Positions 25,345-34,433 of a DNA stretch of 64,000 nucleotides are shown here, piece by piece. Each line of letters starts with the position of its first letter. Positions within the stretch are counted from its first letter, which is position 1. The stretch covers positions 1,632,154 through 1,696,153 of the forward strand of contig NZ_CP036271.1 of NCBI RefSeq assembly GCF_007745175.1, written 5' to 3'. Below the pieces are notes generated by a model, which worked only from the letters and a program-made list of their open reading frames with translations, made no database searches and was not told the origin of the DNA. The DNA is from Caulifigura coniformis. GTDB taxonomy: Bacteria; Planctomycetota; Planctomycetia; Planctomycetales; Planctomycetaceae. The translations under genes were made by a program, and so were the position numbers.

Positions 25345-26157
25345 ATGGATATGTCAACTCGTGTAACTCGCCGATTGCCAGCCCTTCTGTCCACTATGGC
25401 ACTAGTTGTGCAGTGCTGCACTCCTGCATTTGCGACAAATTTCATAATGAAACGCAAAGTTGGCGGCGGCTGTGGAGCTGGAAAGAGTTTCTATCTCGTC
25501 AGTTCCGGAGGGCCAGATGATGACTGGGGGTATGGCGCGGACCCGACATCACTGCTATACAGTGGTTCCGCAATGACGTCAGGCGTGTTTGGCGACTCCG
25601 CAAACGCGACCGGCAACACATCCTCAACATTATACACGGCGGAGAATGCCTACTCGGGAGCCCCTCAGGCAAATGCTGCTGCAATCCTCAACGGTCAAGT
25701 CGAGGCAACACCCGAGTCTGGGCCATATCTAGAGACGTACATCTCCACTAGTGCAAATGCCGACTACCTAATCGACGATTGCCCAGAGACGACTGGACAG
25801 CTGACTGCCAAGCTTTCAATCTTTGTGTCGAGTCCCTCGACGTATCCTTGGACAAGCACTGGCCACGCAAACGCTTCTGCCGGCGGGTCGTCCATCGACG
25901 CACTAGCCATGAACGGCAGTGTCCAAGTCCTGGGCTCACTCCAGAACAACGGAGGCTCGCCGACGACGATCGACTACGTGGAGCCCGGGGACAGCTATGC
26001 ATCCGGCCAGCGAGTCGGAACTGAGCACGTCAACTGTGGGGCGTCGGTTCAAATATCGGTTGCAACCGACTGCTCAGCAATCGACTACCCGCAAGACGAC
26101 GGTGTTATTATCGTCAACACTACCGCCCATGCCTCTTTCGAGGTTGAGACTTACTGA
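25345..26157 (+). CDS. Secreted protein of unknown function in a low-GC segment
   Basis: A 270-residue protein starting ATG 25345 (or ATG 25351), with a signal peptide (RLPALLSTMALVVQCCTPAF, cleavage after AFA near residue 31). The mature part is rich in Ser, Thr, Gly, Asn, Ala and acidic residues with no long helix, which suggests a beta-sandwich; four cysteines are spread through it. No family recognised. Codon use (AAT, ACA, GTT and so on) differs from the GC-rich neighbours. It is 44 bases upstream of the next gene on the same strand, so the pair may be one transcription unit. Confidence 0.65.
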   Translation: MDMSTRVTRRLPALLSTMALVVQCCTPAFATNFIMKRKVGGGCGAGKSFYLVSSGGPDDDWGYGADPTSLLYSGSAMTSGVFGDSANATGNTSSTLYTAENAYSGAPQANAAAILNGQVEATPESGPYLETYISTSANADYLIDDCPETTGQLTAKLSIFVSSPSTYPWTSTGHANASAGGSSIDALAMNGSVQVLGSLQNNGGSPTTIDYVEPGDSYASGQRVGTEHVNCGASVQISVATDCSAIDYPQDDGVIIVNTTAHASFEVETY

Positions 26158-26201
26158 CTAGTAGTCTTCGGCGATCCTGCTTCGTCGTACGCACCCCACA
26201 G

Positions 26202-27950
26202 ATGCCTACGGCGAAGCACTCTTTACAACCACCTAGCGATTCTGCATCACACTTTCCGGATAGGCTAATGGGACCGTTTGCCTCGCTCTTGGCGTCATCT
26301 GCGGTTTGCGCTGTCGGCACCATTTGGGGCGCAAACTTGTCGCAATTCAGTTCGCAGTTGGTCAAGGCCTGCCACGAGAGCATAACATCGGAGTACCGCA
26401 AATCTGTTTCGCAGGCGATGCGCCACCCAGCGAGAATTGACAAGGCAATGATATCGGCGAAAAGACGGCGGGACTTTGCACTACAAGTTCTCCTGCTTGC
26501 AGGTTCACCACAGACATCTCATTGGCACGATTACGACGCTCTTGTCGCCCTAGCAAAGTCGGCAGAATCCGTGCGACAACACAAAGACACCTCGCGCCTC
26601 GCTCAACTCGCAATTTCAATAGATCCGTCGCGACCAGACGCCTATGAAATATTTGGAATAAGCCTACTAAACACACACAAGCACGAACATCTAAGCGAAT
26701 TGCTGAACGAGATTGATAAACAATTTGACACACTGAACACTTCACGATCTCTTTATGTCCTTGCCTTTAGACAAGCGATTCATCACAAGAGATTCGATTC
26801 CGCATTGGCGTTCAGCGACAAAGCTGCCGAACATGTCTTTGCTGCAGCCGAGACATCCGACGCCGCCGTCCGAGTGGCAGTGCATTTCTTTCGCGAGTGG
26901 GTCCCATTCTGTGCCGTTCACGAGGCAAACTGGGACGCCGAGCATTCAATGGCACGACACGCTTCACAGCTTAAACGAGGTTTCCAACGTCAGCACGCAC
27001 AAATTACGAAGTCAAAGAACGTTGACGAAGCACTTGATACATTTTTCAAGTGCATCAGGATTCACATTCTCCTCCGAAATGTTGTGCGATTGAGTCGCCC
27101 GGAATCACTTCCCACAGAGTACTCAAATGTTCTGGCGACTTATGGCGATGCATTAATGCGCCAAGTTGATGCCGCAATCATCGCGGAAGGGCTGAAAGCA
27201 GAGCTTCGGGTGATGAAAGAAGATTCGTGCTTCTGGGAGAATTCGGAGGAGATCGTCGCGGCCTGCCAGACTTTGTCAACGAAGGCGAGGTCGCTGAATA
27301 GCCAAAGTGATGGAGTCGAAAAGGTGATAACTGCGACATCACGAATCGAAGAGTTTCTTCGACTGCACAGAACGTTGCATCGTTGTATCGGCCGCCCCAT
27401 GCCAAGTCTAAACAATGTCAAATGGAGTCGCCGAGCTTGTGAGTGGGGACCGGTCCGGGGGAGGATTCAGCCATCGGTCGTTGCACTCATACCGGCATCA
27501 AGAGTGTCACACTTGGACCTGAAGGCTCTTCGGACGCTGCTGCAACGATGGAGTGTCGACGGCAATACCGACCTTGCAATCATAGTTGTCGGTTCAGATT
27601 TGATTCAGAATGGGCAACTCGCGGAAGCAAGCAGTAGGATATTGTTTGCCGAGAACGATACTCGATGGAGCGTTGGTGAGGGAAATGCAAGTGAGTGGAT
27701 GGACGAATTGGGATTCGAACAAGCGTATGCAGACGCCATGCTACTAATTGGTGATCGTGATGGAAACATGCGGACGGGAGCCATAGGTATTGGTGAGCAG
27801 GCCGTATTTCATGCAGAGTGCGTTCTACGAGAGATAAGGGCGAGTGAGGAAGATGCCGATTTCTTTCTTTCACCGGTGTTGCCAGGATTTAGGAGAGATC
27901 GAGACAGGGAGGTTGACGGCGAGCCCGTTTACAGGGCCATCGGCCGTTGA
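26202..27950 (+). CDS. Unknown protein, N-terminal hydrophobic helix and helical-repeat body, low-GC segment
   Basis: A 582-residue frame from ATG 26202 (ATG 26268 also possible). Residues near 23-45 (MGPFASLLASSAVCAVGTIW) form a hydrophobic segment; residues about 110-260 look like helical hairpins similar to TPR (LAQLAISIDPSRPDAYEIFG), and the C-terminal 150 residues alternate alpha/beta (VVALIPASRVSHLDLKALRT, LAIIVVGSDLIQNGQLAEAS). I recognise no family. GC is far below that of the neighbours. The last 22 bases overlap the convergent hydrolase gene and the final residues change character, so the original C-terminus may have been lost at the junction. Confidence 0.6.
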   Translation: MPTAKHSLQPPSDSASHFPDRLMGPFASLLASSAVCAVGTIWGANLSQFSSQLVKACHESITSEYRKSVSQAMRHPARIDKAMISAKRRRDFALQVLLLAGSPQTSHWHDYDALVALAKSAESVRQHKDTSRLAQLAISIDPSRPDAYEIFGISLLNTHKHEHLSELLNEIDKQFDTLNTSRSLYVLAFRQAIHHKRFDSALAFSDKAAEHVFAAAETSDAAVRVAVHFFREWVPFCAVHEANWDAEHSMARHASQLKRGFQRQHAQITKSKNVDEALDTFFKCIRIHILLRNVVRLSRPESLPTEYSNVLATYGDALMRQVDAAIIAEGLKAELRVMKEDSCFWENSEEIVAACQTLSTKARSLNSQSDGVEKVITATSRIEEFLRLHRTLHRCIGRPMPSLNNVKWSRRACEWGPVRGRIQPSVVALIPASRVSHLDLKALRTLLQRWSVDGNTDLAIIVVGSDLIQNGQLAEASSRILFAENDTRWSVGEGNASEWMDELGFEQAYADAMLLIGDRDGNMRTGAIGIGEQAVFHAECVLREIRASEEDADFFLSPVLPGFRRDRDREVDGEPVYRAIGR

Positions 27951-28810
27951 CTCGGGTGCCTCAGGTACTTGTCGAAGAAACCCAGCACGACCGGCCTCAG
28001 GTCGCGCTGCTTCGGCTGCAGATGAAACGTGTGCGGGGCGTCCGGAATGATCACCAGCTCATTCACCACACCCGCCTTCGTCAGGGCCTCCGCAAACACC
28101 TCCGAATCCTTCACGTCGACCGTCGTGTCCGCCGTCCCGTGCAGGATCAGCACCGGCGGGTCGTTCTTGTCCAGGTGCGACAGCGGCGTGATCTGACGCG
28201 TCAGCTCCTCCGCCTTCGGATTCTTCGGATCGACCAGCGTCTGGATCCGCTTCAGGCTGTCAGCCATCGGCCCGTACATGTCGATCACCGCCTGCACGGC
28301 ACACGACTGCTCTCCATACGGCCCCGTGGGATCGAGCCCGTCTTTCGCCCCCGTCACCCCCACCATCGCTGCCAAGTGTCCACCGGCCGATCCCCCGATC
28401 ACGCCGATGTGTTCCACGTCGATCTGATACTTCTCCGCGTGCGCCCGCAGCCAGCGGACCGCCGTCTTGCAGTCGTGCACGTTCTGCGGCCAGATCTTCG
28501 GCCCCTCCTTCGTCTGCAGCATGTAGTCGATGCTCAGCCCCACGTAACCGTTCTCGGCCAGTGTCGTTCCGATGTTGATTTCACGCTTGGCGTCGCGGAC
28601 TCCCCCCACCCACCCGCCGCCGTGAATGATCACCACACCCGGACGCTTCTCACCCGGCTTCGCTTCGGCCGGGAGATACAGGTCGGCCAGCTCCTTCCGG
28701 TCGCCGCCAAGGTACGGAATGTTCTTCTCGATCCGGACTTCCGCCTGCAGCGGAGACGCCGCCACGGCTGCGACGGCACAACAGGCGAGAAAACGAGCGG
28801 TCATCAACAT
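27929..28810 (-). CDS. Secreted alpha/beta hydrolase (HGGGW-type esterase)
   Basis: A 293-residue protein with a signal peptide (MLMTARFLACCAVAAVAASP, then LQA). Hallmarks of the BD-FAE / hormone-sensitive-lipase-like esterases are the oxyanion motif IHGGGWVGG, the nucleophile GGSAGGHLA, the acid in LHGTADTTVD and the base in APHTFHL. Expected to be a carbohydrate esterase or lipase; substrate unknown. ATG 28810 is the most likely start; 28804 is equally possible. The stop TAA (27931-27929) lies inside the end of the convergent low-GC gene. Confidence 0.85.
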   Translation of the reverse strand: MLMTARFLACCAVAAVAASPLQAEVRIEKNIPYLGGDRKELADLYLPAEAKPGEKRPGVVIIHGGGWVGGVRDAKREINIGTTLAENGYVGLSIDYMLQTKEGPKIWPQNVHDCKTAVRWLRAHAEKYQIDVEHIGVIGGSAGGHLAAMVGVTGAKDGLDPTGPYGEQSCAVQAVIDMYGPMADSLKRIQTLVDPKNPKAEELTRQITPLSHLDKNDPPVLILHGTADTTVDVKDSEVFAEALTKAGVVNELVIIPDAPHTFHLQPKQRDLRPVVLGFFDKYLRHPSQRPMAL

Positions 28811-29023
28811 GGCGCACCACGGCTGAAACAGGGAAGTCAATTTCACGCAGCGATCATGCAGCAAGACCAGCCGCCGCACAATTCAGCCACCGTAATCGCA
28901 ACACGCCCTCCCTCTCCCCGCACTCGACTCACCTGCTCCTGCCGCCAGCGTCGGGGAGAGGGGCCAGACCAAACACCCCACCGCGCCCGGAGCACCGAGC
29001 CCCGACAGAGTCGGTACTTCTCA

Positions 29024-29155
29024 GATCACGTTCCAGTCACGCGGATCGAGAAATGCGCGGAGCCTTCTGAGGGGCGTCGTGACCAGGAACCCAGCGTCCT
29101 TAAGTGAGCGGCAAGGCGCTAGCCGCCGGTCCGATATACCATCGACAGTCCAAGG
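29024..29155. repeat. Dispersed intergenic repeat family A, copy 3
   Basis: The core at 29104-29131 is identical to the copies at 4728 and 18194 except for one flanking position, followed by CGATATACCATCG (copy 2 has CGATAAACCATCG). The upstream stretch CACGTTCCAGTCAC, GGATCGAGAAATGCG matches 18145-18175. Downstream similarity fades after 29155. Confidence 0.83.
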
Positions 29156-29498
29156 CCCAAAATGCCCGGCTTCTCCCCACAACACGCCCCGCGCCTTCAA
29201 GTTCCGCCCGGATCTCCATCAGCCTCGTGACCAAGGTCCCCCTTGGTCACGCACCCTCAGCGAAGCTCCGCTTCGCGTTGCCGAGCCCCCATTCCCTTCG
29301 ACTCGGTGCGATACGCCGCCACTGCGGAAGGGCTCCGTTTCAGCAAGACTCCTTCCTCCTCTCCTGAAAAAAGTCCCTCGCATCAACGAGCTTTCATGCT
29401 TCAGGGCGAAAGCATTTCATGGAGAGTCCTGTTCCACCTCAATCCCCAACGCGCGACCGACCTCCCTGTCGCGCGTCAAAAAAACGCCCCCATTTTTC

Positions 29499-29690
29499 GC
29501 GCAACCACCCACGCCATGGTGGAGGACCATGCATGAACACGACCACGGCACACATCAAACCCCACGGAGCCGGCATGCGGCGACAACCGCTCCCCGGACG
29601 CAGTCACCGTCCTGTCCGCCGGGGGAGGGGGGAGGGGGGCAAGGAGTACGCAACCACCCACATCAGCGCCCTCCTCGCTCGCTCGCGATC
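29499..29690. repeat. Dispersed intergenic repeat family C, copy 1
   Basis: Starts GCGCAACCACCCACGCCATG then GTGGAGGACCATG, and later has AAGGAGTACGCAACCACCCA followed by CAGCGCCCTCCTCGC. The same order of blocks occurs at 45275-45465. Between the blocks the sequences diverge. In both copies a strong GGTGGAGGAC site precedes an ATG reading MNxTT, but the following frames do not match, so a coding role is doubtful. Confidence 0.65.
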
Positions 29691-29809
29691 CGGCAGCGTC
29701 GGACAGTCCGCCGCGGGGCGGCCTGGAGGGACTGTCGGTTGCTTGCGGGCATCCAGACGCAAACCGACAATCGCCGCACGCCACTTCGCTCACCCCCAAA
29801 GGCCATTAC

Positions 29810-30787
29810 ATGCTTCGCTGCGCGCTCGCCACGCTCCTGGTCATCGCCTCGTCCGCGCTCCTCGCCCAGGACAAGCCCGACCCCAAACTCGACTCCTTCT
29901 ACAAGCTCGGCCCCGACTCGATGAAGCAGGAGGGAGTCCCCACCGGCAAGGTCGAGGGACCGTTCTTCATCAAGACGGACATCTACCCCAACACCCAGCG
30001 GAAGTACTCCGTCTACATCCCGGCCCAGTACGACCCGAAAAAGCCGGCCCACCTGATGATCTTTCAGGACGGACACGCCTTCCTGAATCCCGAGGGACAG
30101 GTTCGCGCCACGAACGTGATCGACAACCTCACCTTCCGCCGCGAGATCCCGGTGATGATCACCGTCTTCATCAATCCCGGCCGCACCCCCGATCAGCCCG
30201 AACCGCCCGATCAGGGCTGGGGCGACGGGAAGACCAACCGCGGCGTGGAATACAACACGCTGGACGACAGGTACGCCCGCATCATCTGCGACGAGCTGCT
30301 TCCTGAGCTCAAGAAGAAGTACAACATCTCCGACAACCCGGAACACCGCGGCATCGGCGGCGCCAGCTCCGGCGCCATCGCCGCCTTCACCGTCGCCTGG
30401 GAACGTCCGGACGAGTTCCGCAAGGTCCTCAGCATCGTCGGCAGCTTCACCAACATCCGGAACGGCCACACCTACAAGGACGTCATCAAGGCGAGTGAAA
30501 AGAAGCCCCTCCGCGTCTACTTCCAGGACGGCCGCAACGACAACCGCGGCATCCGCCAGGGCAAATATGATGAGAAGTGGGACTGGTTCAAGCAGAACGT
30601 TGAGCTGGTCGAAGTCATGACCGCCAGGGGCTACGACATCAACTACACCTGGGGCATCGGCCTCCACGGACAGAAGCAGGGAGGAGCCATCTTCCCCGAC
30701 ATGATGCGCTGGCTCTGGCGCGACCACGCCGTCTCAACGGATGTCCACGACAAGACCGAACGCAGCTTCAACGTCCCCGGAAAGTAG
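29810..30787 (+). CDS. Secreted putative esterase (Fes / PF00756-like)
   Basis: A 325-residue protein with a signal peptide ([20 protein letters not shown]). The body matches enterochelin-esterase-like hydrolases: [20 protein letters not shown], the MIFQDGHAF strand, the nucleophile elbow [11 protein letters not shown], and a His near the end in [11 protein letters not shown]. Probably releases acyl or ferulic esters outside the cytoplasm; substrate unknown. It is followed by a bidirectional terminator. Confidence 0.83.
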   Translation: MLRCALATLLVIASSALLAQDKPDPKLDSFYKLGPDSMKQEGVPTGKVEGPFFIKTDIYPNTQRKYSVYIPAQYDPKKPAHLMIFQDGHAFLNPEGQVRATNVIDNLTFRREIPVMITVFINPGRTPDQPEPPDQGWGDGKTNRGVEYNTLDDRYARIICDELLPELKKKYNISDNPEHRGIGGASSGAIAAFTVAWERPDEFRKVLSIVGSFTNIRNGHTYKDVIKASEKKPLRVYFQDGRNDNRGIRQGKYDEKWDWFKQNVELVEVMTARGYDINYTWGIGLHGQKQGGAIFPDMMRWLWRDHAVSTDVHDKTERSFNVPGK

Positions 30788-30809
30788 TCGTCGGTCGCTG
30801 ATGACAAAA

Positions 30810-30839
30810 GAAGCCCGGCCGCACCGGCGGCCGGGCTTC
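30810..30839. terminator. Bidirectional hairpin terminator
   Basis: GAAGCCCGGCCGC (30810-30822) pairs perfectly with GCGGCCGGGCTTC (30827-30839) around a 4-base loop. It lies 22 bases after the esterase stop and 28 bases before the convergent thioredoxin gene end, flanked by AAAA upstream, so it most plausibly stops transcription from both sides; T-runs are short. Confidence 0.75.
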
Positions 30840-30867
30840 TGAATGCAGCCAGGCAGCACCATCGCCG

Positions 30868-31980
30868 CTATTTCATTTCAGCCTTCGCCGCTTCATACCG
30901 CTTCAGCGCCTCCACGATCTCCGGATGCTCGGCCGCGGCCACGGCCTTCTTCGACCACGCAATCGCTTCGTCCAGGTTCCCCTGCTCGAAGTAAACCCGG
31001 GCCAGCGTATCCATCACCGCCCCGTCCTTTTCCATCGTCAGTTCCACCGCCCGCTTCGCGGCCTTGAGCGCCGTGTCGAGGGTTCCCGGATAAGTCTGTT
31101 CAGCCGCGATTCCCCAGCTCAGATCGTTCAGCAGTTGCGGCGAATCCCGGAACGTCTTCGTCGCCAGCATGTCCGCATACTGGTTCGCCTCATCCATGTT
31201 CTCGCGGTTGCCCAGCAGCTGGAGTTTGACCAATCCGACCTGGAGCGCCTTCGGCTGGCTGGCCATCAGGTCATCCACCGCTTTGATGGCCGCATCGATG
31301 TTGTCGGAAGCCAGAGCCTGACGAATCTCCCGCTGCGCCTTCATCATCGCCAGCATCTGCTGCCGCGCCTCTTCCCGTTCTTTCCGGGCGACGGTCCGGT
31401 CCCACGTGCCATCGACAACTTTCGCCAGCGGCTCATCCATCCGTGCGGGGTGGCCGATCCATTCAACCACCCCTTCCCTTCCCACGATGAACGCCGTCGG
31501 AATTCCCCGCTCGCCCGCGGCCGACATGTAGGCTTCGTTGGTTTTCCCATCAACGTCCATCGCCAGCCGGTACGTGATGGTCGCGTCCCAGGTGACCCCT
31601 TCCTTCTGCTCGTCCTTCAGGAAGTCCGCCACCTTGGAGGTCTCTTCCGTGCTCACGCCGATCATCTGCGCCTTGTCGCCGTACTTCGTCTGCAGCTCGG
31701 CCAGGTGAGGCATGGTGGCCAGGCACGGCCCGCACCATGTCGCCCAGAACTCGACGACATAAACCTGCCCCGGCTTGAATCCGTCGACTTTCTCCCCCTT
31801 CACCCAGTCGCTGATGGCGAGCGCCGGCGCCGGAGAGCCGATGTCGAGCCGTGGTCCTTCATCCGGTGATGGAGCCTTTTCGAGCTTCGGAAGCTCGAGA
31901 TCCTGCTGCGCCGCGAGCGGAAACGTACAGGCCGCAGAAAACAGGAGAGTGAAAGCCGTCCGCCAGAATCGTGTCGCCAT
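30868..31980 (-). CDS. TlpA-like thioredoxin with C-terminal TPR region, exported
   Basis: A 370-residue protein with a signal peptide (RTAFTLLFSAACTFPLAA). The thioredoxin/AhpC-TSA domain spans about residues 45-190 with the redox site WCGPC (Cys83, Cys86) after VVEFWAT and the cis-Pro segment RGIPTAFIVG. Residues from about 215 are helical (ALASDNIDAAIKAVDDLMA, MDTLARVYFEQGNLDEAIAW) in TPR style. It probably reduces disulfides in exported proteins; planctomycetes have several such fusions. Convergent with the esterase gene. Confidence 0.88.
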   Translation of the reverse strand: MATRFWRTAFTLLFSAACTFPLAAQQDLELPKLEKAPSPDEGPRLDIGSPAPALAISDWVKGEKVDGFKPGQVYVVEFWATWCGPCLATMPHLAELQTKYGDKAQMIGVSTEETSKVADFLKDEQKEGVTWDATITYRLAMDVDGKTNEAYMSAAGERGIPTAFIVGREGVVEWIGHPARMDEPLAKVVDGTWDRTVARKEREEARQQMLAMMKAQREIRQALASDNIDAAIKAVDDLMASQPKALQVGLVKLQLLGNRENMDEANQYADMLATKTFRDSPQLLNDLSWGIAAEQTYPGTLDTALKAAKRAVELTMEKDGAVMDTLARVYFEQGNLDEAIAWSKKAVAAAEHPEIVEALKRYEAAKAEMK

Positions 31981-32375
31981 GATCCCATCCCTGTCGAAAG
32001 TGACCGACGACGCGGATAGCCATCACCGCATCGTCCGAAGATTCAGACAAATTGTGTGAATCGCTGCTCCAAAACGCTATCCCACTCCGATCAGGCCTGG
32101 GCCCCGCCCCGCTCACGTTCCAGATCGCCGCGCAGGGCGGCGATCTCTGACACATCGAGGATCACGGGCCTGCGCCAGCATGACGACCATGCGTTCATGG
32201 ACGCCGGTCATCGGGCCGCGGTCGGTCATGATCGAAGTGAGTCGTTGCCAGGTGCGCGAGAGTTGTCCGAAAGAAAAGCCGTTGAACTGGCAGGCAGAGT
32301 TCAAACGATTCCGGAGAGTTGTTCAACTTTCTCCATGACAGTGATCACTTGCCCCTCGCCATCAGGTGAAATCGG
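31981..32375. other. Divergent intergenic region with a strong hairpin
   Basis: These 395 bases separate the thioredoxin-like gene and the PhoD-like gene. AGATCGCCGC (32122-32131) pairs perfectly with GCGGCGATCT (32137-32146). A short minus-strand frame (32113-32304, beginning MNSACQFNGFSFGQL) could be a remnant of a larger gene, but it has no supporting signal. Both promoters should be here. Confidence 0.4.
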
Positions 32376-34295
32376 ATGAACCGCCGCTCCGCTCTCCTCC
32401 GTTCGCTCGCCGCGTTTGCGCTGTCGCTCATCCGCCCCGGCCAGGCCCGTGCCCAGGCGCTCGCCCCACGTCCCTTCGGCGAAGCCAACCCGAATCTCGA
32501 CTCCCTCGCGGTGGGTGAATGGTGGACGAAACGGCAGCCGCCGCGCAATCCACCGCCGTCGCTGGATGTTCCCCGTGACGAGGTGGTCGCCTTCGCCGTG
32601 TACACGCACGACAACGGCGTGCTCAAAATGACGGCCCAGCTGTTCCCCCTGAAACCGGGTGAAGAACGCATGGCCCGGCTCGAACTCAAACACGGAGACG
32701 AATGGAAAGAGGTCGCCCGGCAGGAGGTCCTCTATCCCGGCTGGTCGTCGCACTTCCGGATCGAGATGTGGGACAACACGAAGGACGTTCCTTACCGCGT
32801 CCGTCACGGCGCCAACGCCATGTTCGAAGGCCTCATCCGCCGCGATCCGAAAGACAAGGACGAGATCGTCGTCGCCAACATGTCGTGCAATTCGAGCCGC
32901 ACGACGGGTCTCCGGCCGGAAATCATTGACAACATCACACTGCAGAACCCCGACCTCCTCTTCTTCGCCGGCGACCAGACATACCGCCACACCGAGCACA
33001 CGGCCGGCTGGATCGAGTTCGGACTGCAGTTCCGTGACATCCTTCGGGATCGGCCAACGATCTGCATTCCCGATGACCACGACGTTGGCCACCCCAACCT
33101 CTGGGGGGAGAATGGCAAGGTCTCGAAGATTGCCGGCAACGCCGATGGCGGATACATGTTCCCCGCGGAGTACGTGAACCTCGTGCAGCGACACCAGTCG
33201 TGGCACCTGCCCGATCCCGTCGACCCCGCGCCGGTTGAACAGGGGATCACCGTGTACTTCACGCGACTCCGCGTCGGCGGAGTCGACTTCGCGATCCTCG
33301 AAGACCGCAAGTTCAAGAGCGGCCCGGCCGGGAAGATTCCGCAGATGGGTCCCCGCCCCGATCACATCAACGACCCGAAATACGATCCGAAATCGATCGA
33401 CCTTCCGGGGCTGGAACTGCTCGGCAAACGGCAGGAAAAATTCCTCGAAGACTGGACTGCCGATTGGACCGGCGCGGACGTCAAGTGCGTTCTCTCCCAG
33501 ACGGCCTTCTGCGGCGCTGTCCACATGCACGGGAAAGAAGACCAGCGGCTGCTGGCGGATCTCGACTGCAACGGATGGCCGCAGACGCCCCGGAACCGGG
33601 CATTGAAGCTGATCCGTCGCGCGGGAGCGACGCATCTGTGCGGTGACCAGCATCTGACGGTCCTGGTGAAGCACGGCATCGACGAGTTCGGCGATGGCCC
33701 CTACGCATTTACGAGTCCCGCTCTCGTCAACACGATCTACGGGCGCTGGTGGCACCCTGAGAATGAACAGCCTGGCCCGAATCCGGTTCCGAGCAGTCCG
33801 CTTCCATGGACGGGCGATTTTCTGGACGGTCTCGGAAACCGGATCTCGATGCTCGCATACGCCAATCCACCGAAGATCGCCGATGAGAAGCAACGGGCCG
33901 ACGGCTACGGGCTCGTTCGCTTCAACAAGAAGAAGCAAACGATCACCTACGAGTGTTGGCCGCGATTCTCCGACGCGAAGGAAGGCGACAAGGCCCAGTT
34001 CGCCGGTTGGCCACAAACAGTGGCCATGGCGGCGAACGACGGCCGCAAGCCGACCGCGTGGCTGCCGCCGCTCCACTTCGATATCGACAATCCGGTCGTC
34101 CGGGTGATCGAAGAAACGACGGGCGAGGTCCTCTACTCGCGGAGGATCGTGGGCCGTGAATTCAGGCCGCCGGTGTTCTCCGACGGCTCGTTCATCGTCT
34201 CAGTCGGCCTCGATACGCCGGAAGTGACTCTTCCGGCGATGCAATCGCGTCCCTGGAACCGGGAAGACCGGATTCACCTCATCAAACTGGCGTGA
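32376..34295 (+). CDS. PhoD-like metallophosphatase, exported
   Basis: A 639-residue protein with a twin-Arg-containing N-terminus (MNRRSALLRSLAAFALSLI) that may be a Tat or Sec signal. Metallophosphoesterase features are MSCNSSR (start of the domain), FAGDQTYRHTEHTAG, RPTICIPDDHDVGHPNLWG and HLCGDQHL, matching the GDxxY, DDHD and GxxH ligands of PhoD-type enzymes. Expected role: phosphodiester or phosphomonoester hydrolysis in the periplasm with Fe/Ca. It is longer than typical PhoD because of an extra N-terminal beta domain and a C-terminal extension. Confidence 0.85.
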   Translation: MNRRSALLRSLAAFALSLIRPGQARAQALAPRPFGEANPNLDSLAVGEWWTKRQPPRNPPPSLDVPRDEVVAFAVYTHDNGVLKMTAQLFPLKPGEERMARLELKHGDEWKEVARQEVLYPGWSSHFRIEMWDNTKDVPYRVRHGANAMFEGLIRRDPKDKDEIVVANMSCNSSRTTGLRPEIIDNITLQNPDLLFFAGDQTYRHTEHTAGWIEFGLQFRDILRDRPTICIPDDHDVGHPNLWGENGKVSKIAGNADGGYMFPAEYVNLVQRHQSWHLPDPVDPAPVEQGITVYFTRLRVGGVDFAILEDRKFKSGPAGKIPQMGPRPDHINDPKYDPKSIDLPGLELLGKRQEKFLEDWTADWTGADVKCVLSQTAFCGAVHMHGKEDQRLLADLDCNGWPQTPRNRALKLIRRAGATHLCGDQHLTVLVKHGIDEFGDGPYAFTSPALVNTIYGRWWHPENEQPGPNPVPSSPLPWTGDFLDGLGNRISMLAYANPPKIADEKQRADGYGLVRFNKKKQTITYECWPRFSDAKEGDKAQFAGWPQTVAMAANDGRKPTAWLPPLHFDIDNPVVRVIEETTGEVLYSRRIVGREFRPPVFSDGSFIVSVGLDTPEVTLPAMQSRPWNREDRIHLIKLA

Positions 34296-34433
34296 ACTGC
34301 TGCCAGGGCATGTCCACGGCCTCAACCGACCGGCAATTCGACTGCTGTCGCCGGGTGTCACACCACCGTGCTATGGTTCGCCTCATTGGTGAGTCGCATT
34401 TCGCGCGACCAGCGACCACGGACGGTTTGCAAC

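Larger units (their letters stand above)
28811..29809. other. Gene-free region carrying several repeats and hairpins
   Basis: About 1 kb without a supported gene between the divergent esterase genes. It contains repeat family A copy 3 (29024-29155), a perfect inverted repeat GTGACCAAGG / CCTTGGTCAC with a 4-base loop (29227-29250), a second hairpin GCGAAGC / GCTTCGC (29260-29276), and one copy of repeat family C (29499-29690). The first region, 28880-29020, resembles no gene. Promoters for both flanking genes should be here. Confidence 0.6.

Noticed and set aside
32113-32304. 63-codon minus-strand frame in a divergent gap
   Set aside because: No ribosome-binding site of note, and part of it is formed by a hairpin; at best a remnant.
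32301-34076. Minus-strand frame of 591 codons opposite the PhoD-like gene
   Set aside because: No family motifs, whereas the plus strand shows GDQTY, DDHD and GDQH motifs.
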